Shown piece by piece: positions 13,545 through 18,669 of a DNA stretch of 18,669 nt (its first letter is position 1; every line of letters starts with the position of its first letter). The notes beneath the pieces are model-generated. The model did no database searches. It saw only the letters and a list, made by a program, of their open reading frames with translations, and was not told the origin of the DNA. Origin of the DNA: Thermoleophilia bacterium (GTDB taxonomy: Bacteria > Actinomycetota > Thermoleophilia > Gaiellales > Gaiellaceae); contig JAICYG010000042.1 in the NCBI GenBank assembly GCA_025934335.1, positions 1 through 18,669 on the forward strand, given 5' to 3'. The position numbers were made by a program, and so were the translations under genes.

Positions 13545-14420
13545 CTACGCAGCGTCGTGGGCGGGCAGCCGCCGCGCGCGCAGGGAGCGGACTCCCCACG
13601 CGATGAAGGCGACCGTGCCGAGCGCAAGACCGACCTCGACGATCGTGTCGGCGGCGGGCACCTTCACGAGCTTGATGCCGGAGAGCACGAGGACGACCGC
13701 GAACGCCGTCCGGAGCGCACGGTCGGGAACGCGGATCGAGAGGTGCGAGCCGACCAGGACTCCCGGGATCGAGCCGATGAGGAGCCAGCCGATCGCGTGC
13801 ATGTCGACGTTCCCGTGCAGCACGTGCCCGGCACCCGCGATCCAGAGCAAGAGCGCGGCGTGGAGCAGGTCGGTTCCGACCATGCGCGTCGCCGAGAGCG
13901 GGAAGAGCACGAGCAGCGCGAGACCGAAGAACGTGCCCGACCCGACGGATGTGAGGCCGACGACGAAGCCGAACACGGCACCGATCAGGATCGCGACGAT
14001 GCGCACGCGAGTGGTGATCGCGAAGTCGTCGTTGTCCCGGCGACCGCCGATCGGCAGGAACGTCTTCGCGAGGAAGCCGAGGCCGCCGAGGATCAGCGAC
14101 GCGCCCACCACCCTCGACATCGTCGACTGCGCGGAGTCGGAGAACGAGCTCGCAAGCTGCACGCCGAGCAGTGACATCGGCCCGGAGCCCGCGAGCATCC
14201 ACAGCGCGAGCTTCGTGTGCACGTTCCCGAGCCGACGGTGCCGCCAGGCACCGAACGACTTGAAGACGGCGCCGTGGAGGATGTCGGTGCCGACGGCGGT
14301 CTTCGGATCGAAGCCGAAGATCAGGATCAGCATCGGCGTCATCAGGGAACCGCCGCCCATGCCGGTCATGCCGACGAGGATCCCCACGGCAAGACCGGCG
14401 ATCACGAGCTGCCAGCTCAA
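13545..14420 (-). CDS. TauE/SafE-family sulfite or sulfur-anion exporter
   Basis: A 291-residue membrane protein with about eight helices in two halves, as in the TauE/SafE (DUF81) family. The first half contains GMTGMGGGSLMTPML (17-31) and the second the equivalent VGLTSVGSGTFFGL (154-167), the internal repeat that marks the family. Known or proposed members export sulfite, sulfoacetate or related organosulfur anions. Here the gene lies downstream of cysDNH and comA, which supports sulfite or a sulfonate as substrate, although this family also includes importers. I chose the TTG at 14420 because it overlaps the DUF4395 stop as TTGA and begins just before the first helix; the longer frame upstream is a shadow of that gene. 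Confidence 0.85.
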   Translation of the reverse strand: MSWQLVIAGLAVGILVGMTGMGGGSLMTPMLILIFGFDPKTAVGTDILHGAVFKSFGAWRHRRLGNVHTKLALWMLAGSGPMSLLGVQLASSFSDSAQSTMSRVVGASLILGGLGFLAKTFLPIGGRRDNDDFAITTRVRIVAILIGAVFGFVVGLTSVGSGTFFGLALLVLFPLSATRMVGTDLLHAALLLWIAGAGHVLHGNVDMHAIGWLLIGSIPGVLVGSHLSIRVPDRALRTAFAVVLVLSGIKLVKVPAADTIVEVGLALGTVAFIAWGVRSLRARRLPAHDAA

Positions 14421-14893
14421 CGCGGCGCCCCGGGGATCGGACACGAGACGAAGGGACGGCCGGTCACCCGACAGAGCAGCTTGTACGCCTCGCAGCCGGT
14501 GCAGAACCCCGTGCCCGCGGCGAGCAGGGCGAGTCCCGCGACGAGCAGGCCGAGCGCTGCGCCGAGCCACGTCACGCCCGAGAGGTACGCCGCGGTCGCC
14601 GCAGCGAGCACGACGAGGCCGACCAGGTTGGCGGCACGCGGCGGCCGCGCGTCCTCGAGCGGGCCCTCGCCGAAGCGCGGCTGGAGTACCTCGAAGTAGA
14701 AGGCGCAGGCCAGGCAGAAGCGACGGCCGAGGGTCAGGCCGACGGCGAGCTGCAGCGCGAGGAGGCCGAGCAGCCACCACCAGCCGCCGGCGACGGCGAC
14801 CAGCGACAGCGCTCCGATCACCGCCTGGTTGACGCGGGGCGCACGCGCGTCGATCACGCTCGTGTCGCGGTAGGGATCGGCCCTACGCCGCAT
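14417..14893 (-). CDS. DUF4395-family membrane protein with two CxxC pairs
   Basis: A 158-residue integral membrane protein of the DUF4395 type, recognised by its N-terminus DARAPRVNQAVIGALSL (15-31). It has about four helices. Cysteines stand out: C60-x2-C63 in GRRFCLACAFY, C131-x2-C134 in FCTGCEAYKLL, plus C141 and C151. Two CxxC pairs in a small membrane protein suggest thiol-disulfide, persulfide or metal chemistry at the membrane; DUF4395 genes are often seen near sulfur-transfer or thioredoxin-type genes. Its start overlaps cysN by 11 bases and its stop overlaps the exporter start, so it is made together with both. A role in sulfite or sulfane sulfur handling is an inference from position. 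Confidence 0.75.
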   Translation of the reverse strand: MRRRADPYRDTSVIDARAPRVNQAVIGALSLVAVAGGWWWLLGLLALQLAVGLTLGRRFCLACAFYFEVLQPRFGEGPLEDARPPRAANLVGLVVLAAATAAYLSGVTWLGAALGLLVAGLALLAAGTGFCTGCEAYKLLCRVTGRPFVSCPIPGAPR

Positions 14894-16151
14894 CGACCAC
14901 CATGCCGGCGCCCACCGTCTCGTTCGTCGCCTCGTCGATCAGGATGAACGCCCCGGTCAACCGGTTGTACGCGTAGGGATCGACGACGAGCGGCTCGGCG
15001 AGCCGGAAACGCACGAGGCCGAGGTCGTTCAGCTCCATCTTCCCGGGGCGCTCGCGGTCCTCGAGCGTGTGGATGTCGACGACGGAAAGGATCTGCTCGA
15101 TCCGCGCAGTGACGGTGCGGGTCGTGTGCTTCACGAGCAGGCGCGCCCGGTCCTCGACGGCGCGCTCGGACATCCAGCACACGCGTGCGGTCACCTCGCG
15201 CGCGACGACGGGAGCGTCATCGGGATCGGCGAGCAGGTCGCCGCGAGAGACGTCGACATCGTCCTCGAGCAGAACGGTGACGGACTGGCCGGGAATCGCC
15301 TCGCCGCCGTCGCCGTCGATCCGCGCGACCCTCGAGCGCAAGCCGGAAGGCAGCACGACGACCTCGTCGCCCGCCCCCCAGGTGCCGCCGGCCGCCTGAC
15401 CGGCGTAGCCGCGGTAGTCGTGGTGCTCCTCGGCCATCGGCCGGATCACCCACTGCACCGGGAAACGGCGGGCGGAGTCGCCCGCGTTCGACGCGAGCTC
15501 GACGGTCTCGAGATGCTCGAGGAGCGTCGGGCCGTCGTACCAGGGCATCGACTCGGTCCGGTCGACGACGTTGTCGCCCTTCAGGGCCGAGATCGGGATC
15601 ATCTGCGCGTCATGCACGTCCAGACGCGACGCGAGCTCGGAGAGGTCGCGCACGATCTCGTCGAACCGCTCCTCGGAGTAATCGACCAGGTCCATCTTGT
15701 TGACCGTGTAGACGACGTGCGGCAGCTCGAGCATCGAGACGATGTACGAGTGCCGGCGCGTCTGCTCGATCACGCCCTGGCGTGCATCGACGAGGACCAC
15801 GGCGACATCGGCGTTCGACGCGCCGGTGACCATATTGCGCGTGTACTGCACATGGCCGGGCGCGTCGGCGAGCTGGAAGCGTCGCCGCGGCGTGACGAAC
15901 GAGCGGTAGGCGACGTCGATCGTGATGCCCTGCTCGCGCTCGGCGCGCAACCCGTCGGTGAGGAGCGCGAGGTCGACGTAGTCGTGGCCGCGGCGGCGCG
16001 ACGCATCCTCGATGTGCTCGAGCTGGTCGACGAGGATCTGCTTCGTGTCGTAGAGCAGCCGGCCGATCAACGTCGACTTGCCGTCGTCGACGGAGCCGGC
16101 CGTGACGAGGCGGAGAAGCTCGGTCGCCTGCATCTCGCGAGAGGTCGCCAT
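14883..16151 (-). CDS. cysN: Sulfate adenylyltransferase large (GTPase) subunit CysN
   Basis: A 422-residue translation-factor-like GTPase that drives ATP sulfurylase with CysD, making adenosine 5'-phosphosulfate (APS) from sulfate and ATP. G1 is GSVDDGKST at residues 19-27, switch I lies in DGLRAEREQGITIDVAYR, G3 is DAPGH, G4 is NKMD. Beta-barrel domains II and III follow (from about 230), ending with RLTGAFILIDEATNETVGAG. The protein ends after domain III: no APS kinase (CysC) domain is fused, unlike the CysNC proteins of many bacteria, and the chain is a little shorter than E. coli CysN (475). The start overlaps the cysD stop by one base (TGATG). The GTPase core is intact. Confidence 0.95.
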   Translation of the reverse strand: MATSREMQATELLRLVTAGSVDDGKSTLIGRLLYDTKQILVDQLEHIEDASRRRGHDYVDLALLTDGLRAEREQGITIDVAYRSFVTPRRRFQLADAPGHVQYTRNMVTGASNADVAVVLVDARQGVIEQTRRHSYIVSMLELPHVVYTVNKMDLVDYSEERFDEIVRDLSELASRLDVHDAQMIPISALKGDNVVDRTESMPWYDGPTLLEHLETVELASNAGDSARRFPVQWVIRPMAEEHHDYRGYAGQAAGGTWGAGDEVVVLPSGLRSRVARIDGDGGEAIPGQSVTVLLEDDVDVSRGDLLADPDDAPVVAREVTARVCWMSERAVEDRARLLVKHTTRTVTARIEQILSVVDIHTLEDRERPGKMELNDLGLVRFRLAEPLVVDPYAYNRLTGAFILIDEATNETVGAGMVVDAA

Positions 16152-17053
16152 CAGAAGTACCCCACTCGCTTCCGGTCCTCCATCGCGGCCTCGCTGACAC
16201 GGTCGTCGGCGCGGGTCTCGCCGCGTTCGGTGACGCGCGTCGCGGCGATCTCGTCGACGACCTCCTCGAGCGTGCGCGCCTCGCTGAGCACGCCGCCGGT
16301 ACACGACATGTCGCCGACCGTGCGGAAGCGGACGGTCGCCGTGAACGGCTCCTCGTCGGGGTCGCGCTCGATCACGTCGGAGCAGGCGTAGAGCATCCCG
16401 TCGCGCCGGAACACCTCGCGCTCGTGCGCGTAGTAGATGCTCGGCAGCTCGAGCCGCTCGCGTGCGACGTACTGCCAGACATCGAGCTCCGTCCAGTTCG
16501 AGATCGGGAAGACGCGGATGTGCTCGCCTTTCCGGATGCGCGCGTTGTAGAGGTTCCACAGCTCGGGCCGCTGCGAGCGCGGGTTCCACTGGCCGAAGTC
16601 GTCGCGGAAGCTGAAGATGCGCTCCTTCGCGCGCGCGCGTTCCTCGTCGCGACGGGCGCCGCCCATCGCGGCGTCGAAGCCGTGCTCCTCGATCGCGTCG
16701 AGCAGCGTCGTCGTCTGCAGCTGGTTCCGCGACGCGCGGGGCCCCGTCTGCTCGACCACGCGCCCGCTGTCGATCGACTCCTGCACGCTCGCGACGACCA
16801 GCCGCTCACCGAGCTCGGCGACACGCCGGTCGCGGAACTCGACCACCTCCCGGAAGTTGTGCCCCGTGTCGATGTGCATGACCGGGAACGGGAACCTCGC
16901 CGGCCGGAACGCCTTCTCGGCGAGCCGCAGCATGACGATCGAGTCCTTGCCGCCCGAGAAGAGGAGCACGGGCCGCTCGCGCTCGGCGGCGACCTCGCGC
17001 ATGATGTGGATCGCCTCCGACTCGAGGGCATCGAGGTGCGAGAGCGTCCTCAT
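16151..17053 (-). CDS. cysD: Sulfate adenylyltransferase small subunit CysD
   Basis: A 300-residue PP-loop ATP pyrophosphatase-type subunit that forms APS with CysN. The PP-loop is SGGKDS at residues 33-38, followed by HIDTGHNF and a typical core: DAAMGGARRDEERARAKERIFSF, then VFPISNWTELDVWQYV. The C-terminus RVSEAAMEDRKRVGYF is a clear family ending. Length is normal (about 300). The ATG at 17053 overlaps the cysH stop as ATGA; an ATG five codons upstream would also be in frame but lies within cysH. All conserved catalytic elements seem intact. Confidence 0.96.
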   Translation of the reverse strand: MRTLSHLDALESEAIHIMREVAAERERPVLLFSGGKDSIVMLRLAEKAFRPARFPFPVMHIDTGHNFREVVEFRDRRVAELGERLVVASVQESIDSGRVVEQTGPRASRNQLQTTTLLDAIEEHGFDAAMGGARRDEERARAKERIFSFRDDFGQWNPRSQRPELWNLYNARIRKGEHIRVFPISNWTELDVWQYVARERLELPSIYYAHEREVFRRDGMLYACSDVIERDPDEEPFTATVRFRTVGDMSCTGGVLSEARTLEEVVDEIAATRVTERGETRADDRVSEAAMEDRKRVGYF

Positions 17054-17694
17054 GTATGGAGCCCGCATTCGGTGCGGTCGCTGCCCGCCCAGCGGCCCTC
17101 GCGGCCGGCGCCCGGGAGCGTCGAGTGCGTGTCGCCGATCGCGGCGTAGCCCCGGTCGTGCAACGCGTTGTACGGGAGGCCGCGCTCCTTGATGAACGCC
17201 CAGCAGTCGTCGTCGCTCCAGTCGGCGAGCGGGTTCGCCTTCCACAGCTCGTGGCCGGCGTCCCAGCCGAGCTTCGGCGCGTCGGCCCGCGTCGGCGACT
17301 GGTCGCGGCGGACGCCGGTGATCCAGCAGTCGAGGTCGAGGAGCGCACGGTTCAACGGCTCGACCTTCGCGATCGCGAGGTAGAGATCGGGCTTCGCCTC
17401 CCAGAGCCTGTCTTCGACGGGCGCGCCTTCGAACACCTCGATCGTCGTGTCGTAGCGCCGCTCGACCTCGCGCCAGAGCTCGTAGGTCTCCGGGAAGAGG
17501 AAGTGCGTGTCGATCGCGAACACGCGCGCCTTCGGCTCGAGGCCGAAGAGCAGGTCGAGGAGCACGCTTTCCTCCTTCTGGAAGGAGCAGGCGAGCGCGA
17601 CCTTGCCGGGGAACGTCTCGACGCAGAAGCGGACAATCTCCTCCGCGCTCCTGGTCTCGACGTCAGGCGGGAGTTGCAGCGTCGGCATCGCCAA
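17050..17694 (-). CDS. cysH: Phosphoadenylylsulfate/APS reductase CysH without iron-sulfur cysteines
   Basis: A 214-residue sulfonucleotide reductase that releases sulfite from APS or PAPS, using thioredoxin. The PP-loop-like LACSFQKEESVLLD (34-47), KVEPLNRAL (110-118), GVRRDQSPTR (127-136) and the catalytic tail ECGLH (C210) are present. The iron-sulfur ligands of APS reductases are not: the usual CC pair is Y105-L106 in KPDLYLAIAK, and the usual C-x2-C is D188 and S191 in IGDTHST. On family knowledge this points to a PAPS-type or cluster-free enzyme, although QSPTR looks APS-reductase-like. Start: TTG at 17694 has AAGGAGG ending six bases before it, while the in-frame ATG at 17688 would be 12 bases away. 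It overlaps comA by 32 bases. Confidence 0.9.
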   Translation of the reverse strand: MAMPTLQLPPDVETRSAEEIVRFCVETFPGKVALACSFQKEESVLLDLLFGLEPKARVFAIDTHFLFPETYELWREVERRYDTTIEVFEGAPVEDRLWEAKPDLYLAIAKVEPLNRALLDLDCWITGVRRDQSPTRADAPKLGWDAGHELWKANPLADWSDDDCWAFIKERGLPYNALHDRGYAAIGDTHSTLPGAGREGRWAGSDRTECGLHT

Positions 17695-18430
17695 GAAGCA
17701 CCTCCTTCAACGTGTCGCCGCGCAGGCCGAGCCTGAGCGTCTCGAGCGGGATGACTTCCTCGGGCGGGATGTTCCCGAGGTTCACGTCGGGCCCGAAGTG
17801 CTTCACGAACCACGCCTGAGACGCCTTCGTCGGCGCCTCCCAGACGAGATCGCGGAAATCGACCTCGTGCTCGATCTCGGCGATCAGGCCGGTGCGCATG
17901 TCGCCGTCGGGCCGGAAGATCCCGGCCGTCCCGCCCTCGCGCGCCTCGGTGATCACCTTCCACGCGCCCGCGTCCTTCTCTTCCTTGATCCACTCGACCC
18001 ACTCGTAGGGCGCGAAGACCACCTCGGAGTCCTTCGAGCCGACCTCGGAGAGGACGGTGAAGTCACGCGCGAAGTCGGCGATCAGCTCGAGCTTGCGGTC
18101 GCGCGGGATCTCGATGGTGCCGTCGGAGATCTCGACGTGCGTCAATCCGAGCCCCGCCAGCCACTGCTTGTACTCGTCGAACTTGCCGCGCACGTAGACG
18201 ACCTCGAAGAACGTGCCGCCGATCACGACGCGCTTCTCCTTCAGCACGTCGAGCTTCCGGCGCAGGTTCCCTGTCACGTAGGCCGTGCCCCAGCCGAGCT
18301 TGACGATGTCGATGTGCTCGCCGGCCGTGTCGAGGACGTCCTCCCACGCGCGCGGGCCGAGGCCCTTGTCGAGCACGTGGGTGAGGCCGCCGTCGCGGGC
18401 GAGGCCGAGGTCGAGGTCAGAGTCGGGCAT
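17663..18430 (-). CDS. comA: Phosphosulfolactate synthase (ComA-like / HSA32 family)
   Basis: A 255-residue TIM-barrel protein of the ComA family. Marker segments are DKGLGP (21-26), DIVKLGWGT (41-49), GGTFFEVVYV (71-80) and EISDGTIEI (100-108), then VLSEVGSKDSE, with matching spacing to archaeal ComA. ComA joins sulfite to phosphoenolpyruvate to give 2-phospho-3-sulfolactate, the first step of one coenzyme M route. Plant HSA32 and many bacterial relatives belong to the same family with less certain roles. Here it is cotranslated with a sulfite-producing CysH, so a sulfite-using reaction is likely. It overlaps the fumarase-like gene by 14 bases at its start and cysH by 32 at its end. No ComB, ComC or ComDE is visible in the window. 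Confidence 0.88.
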   Translation of the reverse strand: MPDSDLDLGLARDGGLTHVLDKGLGPRAWEDVLDTAGEHIDIVKLGWGTAYVTGNLRRKLDVLKEKRVVIGGTFFEVVYVRGKFDEYKQWLAGLGLTHVEISDGTIEIPRDRKLELIADFARDFTVLSEVGSKDSEVVFAPYEWVEWIKEEKDAGAWKVITEAREGGTAGIFRPDGDMRTGLIAEIEHEVDFRDLVWEAPTKASQAWFVKHFGPDVNLGNIPPEEVIPLETLRLGLRGDTLKEVLLGDADAATPA

Positions 18431-18669
18431 AGAGCTCCTCCAGCTTCTCGGTGGCGCGGGTCTGGACGTCTCGGTAGAGCGAGTTGCCGTGCGCGTCGAT
18501 ACCGACCGTGAGCGGGCCGAAGTCGCGCACGCGGAACTTCCAGAGGCACTCGGGCATCAGCTCCTCCCACGCGACCTCCTCGATCTCCTCGATCTGGGTC
18601 GTCTCGAGCGCGGCGGCGCCGCCGACGATCGCGAAGTAGACCATGCCGAGCTCGCGCATCGGCTCGACC
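18417..18669 (-). CDS. Class I fumarate hydratase beta / C-terminal domain (5' truncated)
   Basis: The last 83 complete codons of a protein that begins right of the window; the frame is open to the edge. VYFAIVGGAAAL, then VAWEELMPECLWKFRVRDFGPLTVGIDAHGNSLY, is the characteristic end of the class I (iron-sulfur) fumarase C-terminal domain, also found as the beta subunit of two-subunit fumarases and tartrate dehydratases. The iron-sulfur cysteines belong to the alpha part, which would lie outside. It may simply be a fumarase of central metabolism, but its 14-base overlap with comA ties it to the sulfite genes. Related hydro-lyases act on tartrate or mesaconate, so a sulfonated substrate is possible but unproven. 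Confidence 0.85.
   Translation of the reverse strand, partial: VEPMRELGMVYFAIVGGAAALETTQIEEIEEVAWEELMPECLWKFRVRDFGPLTVGIDAHGNSLYRDVQTRATEKLEELYARL

Noticed and set aside
11158..14202. A 1014-codon minus-strand frame that would fuse extra sequence to the O-antigen ligase-like protein.
   Set aside because: The region above 12597 overlaps the FlgD-like and exporter genes in another frame and has shadow composition. The GTG at 12597 with GTGA overlap is the natural start.
14883..16151. CysN considered as a bifunctional CysNC (ATP sulfurylase plus APS kinase).
   Set aside because: The protein ends at residue 422 after the third beta-barrel domain; no P-loop kinase domain follows in any frame, where DUF4395 begins instead.
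1..18669. tRNA, rRNA, mobile element, prophage or attachment site.
   Set aside because: I saw no tRNA-like cloverleaf, no transposase or integrase motifs, no long terminal inverted repeats and no shift in composition.

Overview
The window is very GC-rich (roughly 70 percent by eye) and densely coded. Stops are TGA or TAG with no TAA, GTG and TTG starts are common, and most same-strand neighbours overlap by a few bases. The gene families (RskA-like anti-sigma factor, HelD-family RNA polymerase ATPase, minimal TatA/TatC pair, secreted ferritin-like protein, ComA-like phosphosulfolactate synthase beside sulfate assimilation genes) suggest an actinobacterium. Thermoleophilia (Gaiellales or Solirubrobacterales) is my best guess; this is an inference from gene content, not a database match. 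I see no rRNA, tRNA, CRISPR array, insertion sequence or prophage.

Layout from left to right. (1) Positions 1-2914, plus strand: the end of a surface-polysaccharide cluster, with a CarB-type ATP-grasp tail, a small acidic protein, a family-4-like glycosyltransferase and a Wzx-like flippase. (2) 2911-4421, minus strand: a secreted single-anchor protein and a Tat-exported beta-propeller. (3) 4471-6393, plus strand: a HelD/HelR-like ATPase, overlapped at its 3' end by an unlisted 57-residue membrane peptide that follows a phosphoribosyltransferase gene on the minus strand. (4) 7327-8522, plus strand: an ECF sigma factor and its zinc-binding membrane anti-sigma factor. (5) 8519-10385, minus strand: tatC, tatA and a diiron ferritin-like secreted protein. 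(6) 10526-18669, minus strand: ten genes with no gap longer than 12 bases, running from a class I fumarase beta domain through comA, cysH, cysD, cysN, DUF4395 and a TauE/SafE exporter, then into a FlgD-like Ig protein, an O-antigen ligase-like protein and a PIG-L deacetylase.

The most interesting part is the right-hand operon. CysDN makes APS and CysH makes sulfite. ComA can condense sulfite with phosphoenolpyruvate, and the TauE/SafE protein could export sulfite or another sulfur anion. The CysH has an APS-reductase-like core but has lost all four iron-sulfur cysteines, no APS kinase is fused to CysN or present in the window, and no sulfite reductase is seen. ComA lies directly between a fumarase-family gene and cysH. 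Together this reads as a sulfite-to-organosulfonate branch rather than plain cysteine supply, transcribed together with envelope polysaccharide genes. That model is inference.

Other signals are the near absence of the tetranucleotide CTAG except at stop codons (twice shared by convergent genes), a perfect 11-bp hairpin between the ferritin-like gene and tatA, and a Tat-like signal in the ferritin-like protein in which the second arginine is glycine.
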